From assembly GCF_025558425.1 (NCBI RefSeq), contig NZ_CP094718.1, positions 186,001-250,000 on the forward strand: a stretch of 64,000 nt of DNA, written 5' to 3'. Source of the stretch: Staphylococcus sp. IVB6240. Lineage in GTDB: Bacteria; Bacillota; Bacilli; Staphylococcales; Staphylococcaceae. The notes beneath the pieces were generated by a model. That model was given only the letters and a program-made list of their open reading frames with translations. It did not search any database and had not been told where the DNA came from. Every line of letters begins with the position of its first letter. Position 1 is the first letter of the stretch. The translations under genes were made by a program, and so were the position numbers. Shown one piece after another: positions 13,691 through 26,868 of the stretch.

Positions 13691-14416
13691 ATGTTAGAGG
13701 CTGATGAAAGATTTTATCATCTGTTGAAAGAAGACTTGCGCATTATTCAAAATGATGCGGTCTTTTCTTTTTCAACGGATGCGTTGTTATTAGGACATTT
13801 TACTAATGTTCGTAAACGAGATCGTATCCTGGATATGTGTACGGGTAATGGTGTCATTCCGTTACTTCTGTCGGATAAAGGGCATAATGAGATCACTGGT
13901 ATTGAAATTCAACCCAAACTTGTGAGTATGGCCCAGCGAAGTGTTGCAGAAAATGAATTATCGCATCGTATTACGATTCAAGAAATGGATATTAATGAAA
14001 TTCCGAAACATTTTAAACCTGCACAATTTGACTTGGTCACATGTAACCCGCCTTATTTCAAGGCGAATCAAGTGCACCAACATCAATTAGAAGCACATAA
14101 AATTGCGCGTCATGAAATCTATTGTACGCTGGATGACTGTTTACGTGTAGCAAATCATGCTTTGAAGCAAGGTGGGCGCATCGTTATGGTACATAGGGCG
14201 GAAAGATTGCTCGATTTAGTGACATCGATGAGACGTTACCAACTTGAACCGAAACAACTACATATGATTTATAGTAAGGCTGGCAAAGAAGCACAGACGA
14301 TTGTGGTTGAAGCACGCAAAGGTGGTAATCAAGGATTGCATATTGCATCACCATTCTATATTTATGATGACAATAATGAATATACACCAGAGATGAGACG
14401 TGTGTATTATGGCTAA
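13691..14416 (+). CDS. tRNA1(Val) adenine-N6 methyltransferase (TrmN6 family)
   Basis: Class I SAM-dependent methyltransferase of the YabB/TrmN6 (YfiC) family, which in E. coli methylates A37 of tRNA1(Val). The 241-residue product has SAM motif I (LDMCTGNGVIPLL) and the catalytic NPPY motif (CNPPYF) of amino-methylating enzymes. The ATG at 13691 follows AGGTGGGG; an upstream in-frame start at 13664 would overlap yabA and lacks a binding site. The start of the next gene overlaps its last codons. Confidence 0.88.
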   Translation: MLEADERFYHLLKEDLRIIQNDAVFSFSTDALLLGHFTNVRKRDRILDMCTGNGVIPLLLSDKGHNEITGIEIQPKLVSMAQRSVAENELSHRITIQEMDINEIPKHFKPAQFDLVTCNPPYFKANQVHQHQLEAHKIARHEIYCTLDDCLRVANHALKQGGRIVMVHRAERLLDLVTSMRRYQLEPKQLHMIYSKAGKEAQTIVVEARKGGNQGLHIASPFYIYDDNNEYTPEMRRVYYG

Positions 14417-14657
14417 ACATTATACGTATATGCTTGAGTGTGCTGATAAGTCTATTTATACCGGTTATACAACGAACTTAACAGCGCGCATTCAAAAACA
14501 CAATGAAGGTAAAGGGGCCAAATATACAAAAATAAGACGTCCGGTAAGTCTTAAATATTATGAAATTTATGAGACGAAGTCAGAAGCGCTAAAGCGTGAG
14601 TATGCGATAAAACAACTGACACGCCAACAAAAATTAGCGTTAATTGAGGAGCGATAA
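14409..14657 (+). CDS. GIY-YIG domain protein (UPF0213 type)
   Basis: Small protein made of one GIY-YIG nuclease-like domain, 82 residues. The motif is visible as YTYMLEC followed by IYTGYT near residues 5-21, then the conserved arginine (LTARIQKHN) and the glutamate-containing helix (SEALKREYAIKQ). This UPF0213/YhbQ-like group is widespread and its role is unknown; catalytic residues look intact, so nuclease activity is possible. It overlaps trmN6 by 8 nt, and its stop codon is followed directly by the rsmI start, implying coupled translation. Confidence 0.9.
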   Translation: MAKHYTYMLECADKSIYTGYTTNLTARIQKHNEGKGAKYTKIRRPVSLKYYEIYETKSEALKREYAIKQLTRQQKLALIEER

Positions 14658-14658
14658 T

Positions 14659-15501
14659 ATGGCGCATTTATATTTAGTAGGAACACCTATCGGGAACTTA
14701 GAAGATATCACATTTCGTGCGATTCGTACTTTAAAAGAAGTATCTACCATTGCATGTGAAGACACACGTGTCACACGCAAATTATGTCATCATTTTGAAA
14801 TTGAGACACCGTTGAAATCGTATCATGAGCATAATAAAGAACAGATGACAGATGCACTTATTTCATTGTTACAAGAAGGGCAAGATATTGCACTAGTGTC
14901 AGATGCGGGGCTTCCGTTGATTTCTGATCCGGGATACGAACTGGTTGTGCGTGCGAGAGAAGAAGGCATTCATGTCGTACCGATTCCTGGAGCGAATGCA
15001 GGGTTGACTGCGCTGATGGCGAGTGGTCTGCCATCATTTACGTATACATTTCTAGGGTTTTTACCACGTAAAGCACGTGAAAAACTTGAAGTATTGCAGG
15101 TAAGAATGTTTCAAGAGAGCACGCTGATTTTGTATGAATCACCATTTCGTATAAAAGATACGCTACAGGCAATTGCGGAGATAGATTCTGAGAGAAATGT
15201 AACACTAGGGCGAGAGCTGACGAAGAAGTTTGAACAGATTGAAACAGGGTCTGTGACGGAACTAATCGCACAGTTGGAAGATGCTATCCCGCTGAAAGGT
15301 GAGTTTGTCGTCTTGATAGAAGGTAAGGAAGCACAAGAGACAGATGCGTGGTATGAGGCACTTTCTATTACTGAACATGTAGAACATTATATTGCGCAAC
15401 AAATGAAACCGAAACAGGCGATTAAGCAGGTGGCACAAGAGAGAGAAATGCCATCAAAAACAATTTACAATATCTATCATGACATAGAAGTACAATCGTA
15501 G
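14659..15501 (+). CDS. rsmI: 16S rRNA 2'-O-ribose C1402 methyltransferase
   Basis: Methylates the 2'-hydroxyl of C1402 in the decoding centre of 16S rRNA, using SAM. The 280-residue product has the tetrapyrrole-methylase-like fold with the family blocks LYLVGTPIGNLEDI, CEDTRVT, SDAGLPLISDPG and PGANAGLTALMASG, and LYESPFR. ATG at 14659 follows GAGGAG (14646-14651) inside the end of the preceding gene. It closes the holB-led cluster before a new promoter for metG. Confidence 0.95.
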   Translation: MAHLYLVGTPIGNLEDITFRAIRTLKEVSTIACEDTRVTRKLCHHFEIETPLKSYHEHNKEQMTDALISLLQEGQDIALVSDAGLPLISDPGYELVVRAREEGIHVVPIPGANAGLTALMASGLPSFTYTFLGFLPRKAREKLEVLQVRMFQESTLILYESPFRIKDTLQAIAEIDSERNVTLGRELTKKFEQIETGSVTELIAQLEDAIPLKGEFVVLIEGKEAQETDAWYEALSITEHVEHYIAQQMKPKQAIKQVAQEREMPSKTIYNIYHDIEVQS

Positions 15502-15508
15502 GCATATA

Positions 15509-15537
15509 TTGAAAATAAAAGGGAATTTAGATATATT
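15509..15537 (+). promoter_or_regulatory. Promoter for metG
   Basis: TTGAAA (15509-15514), 17-nt spacer, TATATT (15532-15537), 30 nt before the metG start. The space leaves no room for a T-box or SAM riboswitch. Confidence 0.65.
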
Positions 15538-15555
15538 AGATTAGATAAGAAATGA

Positions 15556-17535
<1,980 letters not shown>

Positions 17536-17544
17536 TGATGTATG

Positions 17545-17583
17545 AAGAGGTGAGGTCATGTATTGGAGACTCACCTCTTTTCT
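17545..17583 (+). terminator. Terminator after metG
   Basis: AAGAGGTGAG (17545-17554) pairs perfectly with CTCACCTCTT (17570-17579), followed by T. The stem closes metG transcription before tatD. Confidence 0.85.
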
Positions 17584-17611
17584 ATAAGAAGACTATGAAG
17601 GAGGAAGACAC

Positions 17612-18379
17612 ATGTTAATTGATACACATGTTCATTTAAATGCAGATCAATATGATGAAGATTTACAGGAAGTGATTGATCGCGCGTTAGAAGCGGGTGT
17701 TGATCGCATGTTTGTTGTTGGATTTGATACGAAAACGATTGAGCGTGCGATGCAATTGATTGAAGACTATGATTTTATTTATGCAATTATCGGATGGCAC
17801 CCAGTTGATGCCATTGATTTTACTGAGGAACGCTTATCTTGGATTGAAAAGCTCTCAGAACATCCAAAAGTGATTGGTATCGGTGAGATGGGATTAGACT
17901 ATCATTGGGATAAATCACCAAAAGATGTCCAAAAAGAGGTTTTCCGTAAACAGATTGCATTGGCGAAACGTGTGAAACTCCCAATTGTGATTCATAATCG
18001 TGAAGCAACACAGGATTGTATTGATATTTTAATTGAAGAACATGCAGAAGAAGTGGGCGGTATTATGCATAGTTTTAGTGGCTCACCAGAAATTGCTGAT
18101 GTTGTGATTAATCAACTCAACTTCCATATTTCATTGGGCGGCCCTGTTACATTCAAAAATGCGAAACAACCAAAAGAAGTGGCAAAACATGTACCGTTAG
18201 ATCGCTTATTAGTGGAAACGGATGCGCCTTATTTAACACCACATCCATATCGTGGAAAGCGTAATGAACCTGCTCGTGTCACACTTGTGGCAGAACAAAT
18301 TGCAGAGTTACGTGGCATCACATATGAAGAAGTCGCAAAACAAACGACTGAAAATGCAGAGAGACTCTTTAACTTATAA
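17612..18379 (+). CDS. TatD family metal-dependent hydrolase
   Basis: TIM-barrel metal-dependent hydrolase of the TatD family, with DNase activity shown for several members; 255 residues. The family ligands are seen in order: HVH (H6, H8), GEMGLDYHW, the histidine in IVIHNREA, the histidine in GIMHSFSG and the aspartate in VETDAPYL. ATG at 17612 is preceded by GGAGG. It lies upstream of rnmV and rsmA, the conserved order in Firmicutes, with only a 35-nt gap, so they probably form one operon. Confidence 0.93.
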   Translation: MLIDTHVHLNADQYDEDLQEVIDRALEAGVDRMFVVGFDTKTIERAMQLIEDYDFIYAIIGWHPVDAIDFTEERLSWIEKLSEHPKVIGIGEMGLDYHWDKSPKDVQKEVFRKQIALAKRVKLPIVIHNREATQDCIDILIEEHAEEVGGIMHSFSGSPEIADVVINQLNFHISLGGPVTFKNAKQPKEVAKHVPLDRLLVETDAPYLTPHPYRGKRNEPARVTLVAEQIAELRGITYEEVAKQTTENAERLFNL

Positions 18380-18414
18380 TATATGCTGGGAAAGATTAAA
18401 AAGAAGGTGTCATC

Positions 18415-18954
18415 ATGAAAATTAATGAATTTATCGTCGTGGAAGGCCGTGATGATACAGCACGTGTGAAAAGTGCCGTTACATGTGAAACAATTGAAAC
18501 CAATGGGAGCGCGATTGATCAGGAAGTGTTAGATGTGATACGACAAGCGCATGAGACGAAAGGTGTCATAGTATTGACGGACCCTGATTTCCCGGGTGAT
18601 AAAATACGTACAACGATTCGCAATGCGGTTCCAGGTGTCAAACATGCTTTTATCGATCGAGAAGCAGCTAAAAGTAAACGTGGTAAAATTGGTGTAGAAC
18701 ATGCCTCTCTAGAAGATATTCGAGAAGCATTGATGCATGTTGCGACGCCTTTATCTGAAGGTGAAGAAACGATCGATAAAGCCGTGTTAATTGATTTAGG
18801 TTTGATTATTGGACCAGATGCGAGACGTCGACGAGAAATATTAGGTAGAAAGCTTCATATCGGTCATTCGAATGGTAAACAATTATTAAAAAAACTGAAT
18901 GCGTTTGGCTATACAGAAGAAGATGTGCGACGCGCATTGGAAATAGAGGAGTAA
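18415..18954 (+). CDS. rnmV: Ribonuclease M5
   Basis: Toprim-family endonuclease that cuts both strands of the 5S rRNA precursor to give mature 5S, acting with ribosomal protein L18. The 179-residue product has the Toprim glutamate motif VVEGRDD (near 8-14) and the DxD-type stretch LTDPDFPGD (near 56-64). It serves the four 5S genes in this window. The start at 18415 follows AAGAAGGTG. The rsmA start follows by 6 nt, implying an operon. Confidence 0.95.
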   Translation: MKINEFIVVEGRDDTARVKSAVTCETIETNGSAIDQEVLDVIRQAHETKGVIVLTDPDFPGDKIRTTIRNAVPGVKHAFIDREAAKSKRGKIGVEHASLEDIREALMHVATPLSEGEETIDKAVLIDLGLIIGPDARRRREILGRKLHIGHSNGKQLLKKLNAFGYTEEDVRRALEIEE

Positions 18955-19851
<897 letters not shown>

Positions 19852-19897
19852 AACAATTGACATTACAAATATGCCTTGTTAAAATTAAAGATTTCTG

Positions 19898-19927
19898 TTG
19901 ACTTCTACGCTAATTTTGTGTTATAAT
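19898..19927 (+). promoter_or_regulatory. Promoter for veg
   Basis: TTGACT (19898-19903), 18-nt spacer, TATAAT (19922-19927). Near consensus, which agrees with the strong veg promoter known in Bacillus. Confidence 0.82.
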
Positions 19928-19951
19928 ACACCTATAGCGAGGTGGAGCGAT

Positions 19952-20218
19952 ATGCCAAAATCTATTGTAGACATCAAAAATCGACTTGATTGTCAGTTAG
20001 GGAATCGTATTGTACTTAAAGCTAATGGGGGACGTAAGAAAACAATTGAACGTTGTGGTGTGTTAACGGAAACGTACCCATCAGTGTTCGTTGTTGAACT
20101 TGATCCGGATAAACACAACTTTGAGCGTGTGTCATATACATATGCGGATGTACTTACACAAAATGTACATGTCTCATTTGTCGACGATGACACTTATCAA
20201 GAAGTCAGCGCAAGATAA
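19952..20218 (+). CDS. veg: Veg family protein
   Basis: Small conserved Firmicutes protein of 88 residues. In Bacillus subtilis Veg is abundant and affects biofilm formation; its molecular action is not established. Conserved blocks include [16 protein letters not shown] near the start, KANGGRKK, and [13 protein letters not shown] at 19952 follows GAGGTGGAG. A near-consensus promoter lies directly upstream and a terminator directly downstream, so it is a single-gene unit. Confidence 0.93.
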   Translation: MPKSIVDIKNRLDCQLGNRIVLKANGGRKKTIERCGVLTETYPSVFVVELDPDKHNFERVSYTYADVLTQNVHVSFVDDDTYQEVSAR

Positions 20219-20623
20219 ATTTAAATATGCATAACAGCATTTATATTGAAGCAGAAAGTCATTCAATCATGGGATTGGATGGCTTTTAGTCATTTATGGG
20301 GGATATTAGACAGTCGTATTTGATGCATGAGATTTAAATATTGATTCATTGATTCTATATAGAGGGATAATTTTTATATCTTCAAAATTTTTAAGATTAT
20401 CCTGCTATTAATATGTGTGTGTTTAAACTTTTTTATAATATTAAAAGAACTTTTCAAATGTCGGTTGTTTTCATTGTTAATTGAGGTTATTATACGAATA
20501 TGAGATTCATGTAATATTTTATAAAACTTTGTATGTACTTTTAGTATCCTAAAATTTAATTTCGAGTTATACGGCTAATTATGGTAAAATCACTGTAATA
20601 CCAACTTGAAAGAGGAAATTGTG
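20219..20623 (+). other. AT-rich intergenic region between veg and ispE
   Basis: About 400 nt without a convincing gene. It holds the veg terminator (20256-20287) and a weaker stem-loop (GGATAAT near 20364 with ATTATCC near 20395). TAAAAT near 20585 could be the ispE -10 box, but the -35 is unclear. Confidence 0.5.
20256..20287 (+). terminator. Terminator after veg
   Basis: AAGTCATTCAAT pairs with ATTGGATGGCTT over 12 positions with a few G-T pairs, loop CATGGG, and TTTT follows. Confidence 0.7.
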
Positions 20624-21472
20624 ATGATTTATGAAACAGCGCCAGCTAAGATTAACTTAACATTAGACACTTTGTTCAAAAGAGATGATGGTTATCACGA
20701 AGTTGAGATGATTATGACAACGATTGACTTGAATGATCGCTTATCTTTTCAAAAACGTCGTGATAACAAGATTGTTTTGAAAGTGGATGAAAGCTTTATT
20801 CCGTCAGATGAACGCAATTTAGCTTATCGTGCGGCACAGTTGATGAAAGAAACATATGGCATTCAACAAGGTGTGACGATTACTTTAGATAAAAATATTC
20901 CTGTAGCGGCTGGTTTAGCAGGAGGCTCCAGCGATGCTGCTGCAACGATGCGTGGACTGAATCGTTTATTTGAGTTGGATCTATCATTGGAAGAATTGAG
21001 TACATTGTCTGCAGAGATAGGATCAGATATTCCTTTCTGTGTGTATGGAACAACGGCTTTGTGTAAAGGGCGTGGAGAACAACTCGAGCTCTTGAAGCGA
21101 CCACCATCATCTTGGGTGGTGATTGCAAAGTCACAAGCAGGTTTATCAACACCTGAAGTTTATGGGGGACTTGACTTAAGTAAACCATATGATGTACATA
21201 CAGAGGCATGCTTAAAAGCGATTGAAGAAGAAGATTATGAACTGATGTGTCAAAGTCTATCCAATCGACTTGAACCTGTCTCAATGCAATTACAACCTGA
21301 GATCGAGAAAATCAAAAGAACGATGTTGAACAGTGGCGCAGACGGAGCATTGATGAGTGGCAGTGGACCAACTGTGTACGGATTCGCACAGCGAGAGCGT
21401 CAAGCACGTCATATTTATAACGCTGTATGTGGTTGTTGCAACGATGTTTACCTTGTGAGGACACTTGGTTAA
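20624..21472 (+). CDS. ispE: 4-diphosphocytidyl-2-C-methyl-D-erythritol kinase (IspE-like)
   Basis: GHMP-superfamily kinase, 282 residues, named for the methylerythritol phosphate pathway. It has the substrate-binding AKINLTL near residue 9, the glycine-rich ATP motif [13 protein letters not shown] (93-105) and the C-terminal MSGSGPTV loop. Staphylococci make isoprenoids by the mevalonate route, and the rest of the methylerythritol pathway is absent from S. aureus, so the true role of this conserved gene there is not settled. ATG at 20624 follows AGAGGAA. It is followed by purR after 27 nt. Confidence 0.9.
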   Translation: MIYETAPAKINLTLDTLFKRDDGYHEVEMIMTTIDLNDRLSFQKRRDNKIVLKVDESFIPSDERNLAYRAAQLMKETYGIQQGVTITLDKNIPVAAGLAGGSSDAAATMRGLNRLFELDLSLEELSTLSAEIGSDIPFCVYGTTALCKGRGEQLELLKRPPSSWVVIAKSQAGLSTPEVYGGLDLSKPYDVHTEACLKAIEEEDYELMCQSLSNRLEPVSMQLQPEIEKIKRTMLNSGADGALMSGSGPTVYGFAQRERQARHIYNAVCGCCNDVYLVRTLG

Positions 21473-21499
21473 CTGATAGAGAAAGGATGAATAATAAAG

Positions 21500-22321
21500 G
21501 TGCGATACAAAAGAAGTGAACGAATTGTTTACATGACTCAATATTTAATTAGCAATCCAAATAAACTCGTACCGCTGACTTACTTTGTAGAGAAGTTTCA
21601 ACAGGCAAAGTCATCGATTAGCGAAGATGTTCAGATTATTAAAGACACAGTTGTTAAAGAAGGACTCGGTTCAATTGAGACCGTTGCAGGTGCGAGTGGA
21701 GGCGTCAGGTATCGACCTCAGATGCAACGCGAAGAAGCGGAAGCAGTCGTGCAAGAGGTGACGTCGTTATTGCAAGAAAAGGACAGATTGTTACCCGGTG
21801 GCTATCTCTTTTTATCTGATTTGATGGGGAATCCTACATTATTGAAAAAGGTAGGTAAACTCATCGCAACCATCTATATGGATGAAGAGCTTGATGCGAT
21901 TGTAACGATTGCAACGAAAGGGATTTCTCTTGCGAATGCTGTGGCAAGTGTACTCAATCTCCCAGTAGTTGTGATTCGTAAAGACAATAAGGTGACGGAA
22001 GGATCTACCGTATCGATTAACTATGTATCCGGTTCTTCAAGAAAGATTGAGACGATGGTATTGTCAAAGCGAACATTGAAAGAACATTCAAATGTGCTCG
22101 TAGTAGATGATTTTATGCGTGCGGGAGGTTCAATCAATGGAGTTATGAATCTGATGGCAGAGTTTAAAGCACAGGTAAAAGGGGTATCTGTACTTGTGGA
22201 GTCCAAAGAAGTAAAACAGCGATTGATTGAAGATTACACTTCTCTTGTCCGCTTGTCTGATGTTGATGAATATAACCAAGACTTCAAAGTGGAACCAGGT
22301 AATAGTTTATCTAAATTTTAA
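21500..22321 (+). CDS. purR: Purine operon repressor PurR
   Basis: Represses purine biosynthesis and transport genes by binding PurBox DNA; PRPP releases it. The 273-residue product has an N-terminal winged-helix domain (about 1-75) and a phosphoribosyltransferase-like domain with the PRPP motif VLVVDDFMRAGGS (199-211), used here for sensing and not for catalysis. The start is GTG at 21500 with an AAAGGAT site upstream at a longer than usual gap. It precedes ridA and spoVG, as in S. aureus, with 18 nt between. Confidence 0.95.
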   Translation: MRYKRSERIVYMTQYLISNPNKLVPLTYFVEKFQQAKSSISEDVQIIKDTVVKEGLGSIETVAGASGGVRYRPQMQREEAEAVVQEVTSLLQEKDRLLPGGYLFLSDLMGNPTLLKKVGKLIATIYMDEELDAIVTIATKGISLANAVASVLNLPVVVIRKDNKVTEGSTVSINYVSGSSRKIETMVLSKRTLKEHSNVLVVDDFMRAGGSINGVMNLMAEFKAQVKGVSVLVESKEVKQRLIEDYTSLVRLSDVDEYNQDFKVEPGNSLSKF

Positions 22322-22339
22322 AAAGGAGAAGCGAACAAC

Positions 22340-22717
22340 ATGAAACTAATTAACACACAAAAAGCACCAGCAGCAGTTGGACCATATTCACACGCAGCAA
22401 TTGTTAACGGTATGGTTTATACGTCAGGTCAAATCCCATTAAATACAGAAGGGGAGATTGTGAGTGACGCTATTGAGGAACAAACGAAACAAGTCATTGA
22501 AAACTTGAAAGTTGTTCTTGAAGAAGCAGGCTCTGATTTAGATCACGTGGTTAAAGCGTTAATCTTTTTATCTGACATGGAAAACTTCCAAAAGGTAAAT
22601 GAAGTATATGGTTCATATTTTGATGCACATAAACCAGCAAGAAGCGCGGTTGAAGTTGCACGTTTACCAAAGGATGTAAAGATTGAAATCGAAATGATTG
22701 CTGAAGTTAAAGAATAG
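22340..22717 (+). CDS. ridA: RidA family reactive intermediate deaminase (YabJ)
   Basis: Hydrolyses reactive enamine/imine products of PLP enzymes such as threonine dehydratase. In Bacillus this copy, YabJ, is also linked to PurR function. The 125-residue product has the family blocks GPYSHA near the start, VYTSGQIP, and the C-terminal signature around [11 protein letters not shown] with the catalytic arginine. ATG at 22340 follows AAAGGAG. In S. aureus the yabJ-spoVG pair is sigma-B controlled; I could not identify a sigma-B box here with confidence. Confidence 0.94.
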   Translation: MKLINTQKAPAAVGPYSHAAIVNGMVYTSGQIPLNTEGEIVSDAIEEQTKQVIENLKVVLEEAGSDLDHVVKALIFLSDMENFQKVNEVYGSYFDAHKPARSAVEVARLPKDVKIEIEMIAEVKE

Positions 22718-22730
22718 AGATTGGATCAAT

Positions 22731-22776
22731 ACTTGTTTTGGGAGTCATTCAGCGACTCCCCTGAGCGCAAACAAGT
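22731..22776 (+). other. Bipartite hairpin between ridA and spoVG
   Basis: ACTTGTTT (22731-22738) pairs with AAACAAGT (22769-22776), and inside it GGGAGTC (22740-22746) pairs with GACTCCC (22754-22760). Both stems are perfect. No T-run follows, so it does not look like a terminator; it could be an RNA stabiliser or processing site in the ridA-spoVG transcript. Confidence 0.6.
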
Positions 22777-22830
22777 AGTGTCTCAAACTCGTTCTAAAAA
22801 ATTATATACAAATCTATGGGGGGCGCACTT

Positions 22831-23118
22831 ATGAAAGTGACAGATGTTAGACTTAGAAAAATACAAACGGAAGGAAGAATGAAGGCCTTAGTATCAATCA
22901 CACTTGAAGATGCTTTTGTTATTCATGATTTACGCGTTATTGAAGGCAACTCAGGTCTTTTTGTCGCAATGCCTAGCAAACGTACAGCAGATGGCGAATT
23001 CCGTGATATTGCACATCCAATCAACTCAGAAATGAGAAAAGAAATTCAAGATGCCGTAATGAAAGTATATGACGAGACAGACGAAGTACTTCCAGCGCAA
23101 GAAGAAACAGAAGAATAA
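22831..23118 (+). CDS. spoVG: Septation/regulatory protein SpoVG
   Basis: Small DNA- and RNA-binding regulator, 95 residues. In S. aureus SpoVG acts downstream of sigma-B and changes expression of capsule, virulence and antibiotic-resistance genes. The conserved core is seen from [11 protein letters not shown] through [10 protein letters not shown] and FVAMPSKRT to FRDIAHPIN; the C-terminus is acidic. ATG at 22831 follows a G-rich site (GGGGGGC); a further upstream in-frame ATG at 22816 overlaps that site. It is separated from ridA by a bipartite hairpin and ends before a strong terminator. Confidence 0.95.
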   Translation: MKVTDVRLRKIQTEGRMKALVSITLEDAFVIHDLRVIEGNSGLFVAMPSKRTADGEFRDIAHPINSEMRKEIQDAVMKVYDETDEVLPAQEETEE

Positions 23119-23169
23119 TAACACTGAAAAGTAGGCAGAAGATACATGGTGATGTGAATCAGTCTACAC

Positions 23170-23216
23170 AGAGGCTAAGATAGAACTTTTAATTGTTCCT
23201 ATCTTAGCCTCTTTTT
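23170..23216 (+). terminator. Terminator after spoVG
   Basis: AGAGGCTAAGATAG pairs with CTATCTTAGCCTCT, and the inner GAAC/GTTC pairing extends the stem; TTTTT follows. Very stable. Confidence 0.9.
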
Positions 23217-24858
<1,642 letters not shown>

Positions 24859-24925
24859 AGTGTAAAATAAGTGGAATAAAATTTAAAATAAATTAGTGAT
24901 CAAAACAATTATTGGAGGATTTATC

Positions 24926-25891
24926 ATGTTAAATACCGAATATAAAAACTCGTCTCTGAAGATTTTCTCATTGAAAGGTAATGAACCACTCGCAAAAGAA
25001 GTAGCAGACCAAGTGGGTGTGGAACTTGGAAAATGTACAGTAAAACGTTTTAGCGATGGTGAGATTCAAATCAATATTGAAGAAAGTATTCGTGGTTGTG
25101 ATGTTTTTATTATTCAACCAACTTCAAATCCAGTGAACGTTCACTTGATGGAATTATTAATTATGATTGATGCATGTAAACGTGCGTCTGCAGCGACAAT
25201 TTCAATCGTTGTACCTTACTATGGTTATGCGCGTCAAGACCGCAAAGCACGTAGCCGTGAACCGATTACAGCGAAACTTGTAGCAGATTTATTTGAAACA
25301 GCAGGTGCAGATCGCATGATCGCTTTAGACCTACATGCACCACAAATTCAAGGATTCTTTGATATTCCGATTGATCATTTAATGGGCGTACCGATTTTAG
25401 CTGATTACTTCATCAATAATAAAGATATCGATCCAGAGAAATGTGTTGTAGTTTCTCCAGACCACGGTGGTGTAACACGTGCACGTAAACTTGCGGACAT
25501 TTTAAAAACACCAATTGCTATTATTGATAAACGCCGTCCAAAACCAAATGTTGCAGAAGTGATGAACATTGTGGGTGAAATTGAAGGGCGAACAGCAATT
25601 ATTATCGATGACATTATCGACACAGCAGGTACGATCACATTAGCTGCACAAGCATTGAAAGATAAAGGGGCTACAGAAGTATATGCTTGCTGTACACACC
25701 CAGTATTATCAGGCCTTGCTAAAGAACGAATTGAAAACTCAGCAATTAAAGAATTGATTGTGACTAACTCAATTTTATTAAAAGATGAACAAAAACCTAA
25801 AAACATCAAAGAACTTTCTGTTGCTGAATTATTAGCACAAGCGATTATCCGTGTGTATGAGCGTGAATCAGTAAGTGTATTATTTGTCTAA
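24926..25891 (+). CDS. prs: Ribose-phosphate pyrophosphokinase
   Basis: Makes PRPP from ribose-5-phosphate and ATP, feeding purine, pyrimidine, NAD, histidine and tryptophan synthesis; PRPP is also the signal read by PurR, encoded nearby. The 321-residue product has the catalytic flexible loop region ([14 protein letters not shown]), [10 protein letters not shown], and the PRPP-binding motif [14 protein letters not shown] at 24926 follows TTGGAGGA. The length equals that of S. aureus Prs. Confidence 0.97.
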   Translation: MLNTEYKNSSLKIFSLKGNEPLAKEVADQVGVELGKCTVKRFSDGEIQINIEESIRGCDVFIIQPTSNPVNVHLMELLIMIDACKRASAATISIVVPYYGYARQDRKARSREPITAKLVADLFETAGADRMIALDLHAPQIQGFFDIPIDHLMGVPILADYFINNKDIDPEKCVVVSPDHGGVTRARKLADILKTPIAIIDKRRPKPNVAEVMNIVGEIEGRTAIIIDDIIDTAGTITLAAQALKDKGATEVYACCTHPVLSGLAKERIENSAIKELIVTNSILLKDEQKPKNIKELSVAELLAQAIIRVYERESVSVLFV

Positions 25892-25897
25892 GATAGG

Positions 25898-25926
25898 TTG
25901 ACTTCTTGTTAAAATCTGTGTAGAAT
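25898..25926 (+). promoter_or_regulatory. Promoter for rplY
   Basis: TTGACT (25898-25903), 17-nt spacer, TAGAAT (25921-25926), starting just after the prs stop codon. Confidence 0.72.
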
Positions 25927-25933
25927 AACTCTG

Positions 25934-26012
25934 TTCGTGTCATGACGGACAAATACACATTTGCAAGCAGCGAATAAGCTGATGGGCAAATGCTGCACGA
26001 GAGACGTGCAAC
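25934..26012 (+). promoter_or_regulatory. Structured mRNA leader of rplY
   Basis: The leader of about 100 nt folds into several stems: ATTTGC (25959-25964) with GCAAAT (25986-25991), enclosing CAGC/GCTG; and TGCACG (25994-25999) with CGTGCA (26005-26010), loop AGAGA. The last stem ends just before the AAAGGTGGA ribosome-binding site. It may let L25 or another ligand control translation; that is inference from position and structure. Confidence 0.4.
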
Positions 26013-26031
26013 GGAAAGGTGGAAAATGAAT

Positions 26032-26679
26032 ATGGCTTCATTAAAGTCTATTATTCGTCAAGGTAAACAAACACGCGGAGATTTACGTAAAATCCGTGAA
26101 GCAGGTAAAGTACCAGCAGTAGTATATGGTTACGGTACAAAAAACGTATCAGTTAAAGTTGATGAAGTAGATTTCATCAAAGTGATTCGTGAAGTAGGAC
26201 GTAACGGTGTTATCGTTTTAGGTGTAGGTTCAAAAGAAATCAAAGTAATGGTATCTGATTACCAATTCGATCTTCTTAAAAACCAAATTACACACATCGA
26301 CTTCTTAGCAATCAACATGAGCGAAGAGCGTACTGTTGAAGTACCAGTTCACTTAATCGGTGAAGCACCTGGTGCAAAAGAAGGTGGCGTAGTTGAACAA
26401 CCATTATTCGACTTAAACATTACTGCTACTCCTGACAGCATTCCTGAAAGCATCGAAGTGGATATCAGCGAATTAAACGTTGGTGATACTTTAAGCGTAC
26501 AAGACATTAAAGTATCAGGCGACTTCACTATCGAAAATGATGCTGAAGAAGCAGTTGTATCTGTTGTTGCACCAACAGAAGAACCAACTGAAGAAGAAAT
26601 CGAAGCAATGGAAGGCGAAGCAACTACTGAAGAGCCTGAAGTTGTTGGCGAAGAAAAAGAAGAATCTGAAGAAGAATAA
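26032..26679 (+). CDS. rplY: 50S ribosomal protein L25/Ctc (general stress form)
   Basis: Binds 5S rRNA in the large subunit. The 215-residue product has the L25 domain (about 1-92, [12 protein letters not shown] start), the extra beta-rich TL5/Ctc C-terminal domain (about 95-185) and a very acidic tail (E-rich last 35 residues). In Bacillus, Ctc is induced by general stress. ATG at 26032 matches the S. aureus N-terminus; ATG at 26026 is a close alternative. It has its own promoter, structured leader and terminator. Confidence 0.95.
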   Translation: MASLKSIIRQGKQTRGDLRKIREAGKVPAVVYGYGTKNVSVKVDEVDFIKVIREVGRNGVIVLGVGSKEIKVMVSDYQFDLLKNQITHIDFLAINMSEERTVEVPVHLIGEAPGAKEGGVVEQPLFDLNITATPDSIPESIEVDISELNVGDTLSVQDIKVSGDFTIENDAEEAVVSVVAPTEEPTEEEIEAMEGEATTEEPEVVGEEKEESEEE

Positions 26680-26691
26680 GATATCTTCTAA

Positions 26692-26729
26692 AGAGCATTA
26701 TCCATCTCAATGGGTAGTGCTCTTTTTTT
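26692..26729 (+). terminator. Terminator after rplY
   Basis: AGAGCA pairs with TGCTCT and an inner CCAT/ATGG stem extends it; seven T follow. Confidence 0.87.
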
Positions 26730-26868
26730 ACGGGCAACAGTGTTCAATAGAGCGAAAAAAGGGCTTTTTGTGTTACGATAGATAGGTCATATATCGTGAT
26801 AATTAACGACATAAATGGAGATAAATCACACAAGTGTAAGTGTAATGAGAATAATGGAGGAACAAGTG

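Noticed and set aside
22322..22339. Sigma-B promoter before ridA-spoVG
   Set aside because: Known from S. aureus, but no GTTTAA/GGGTAT pair at proper spacing could be found by eye near the purR end.
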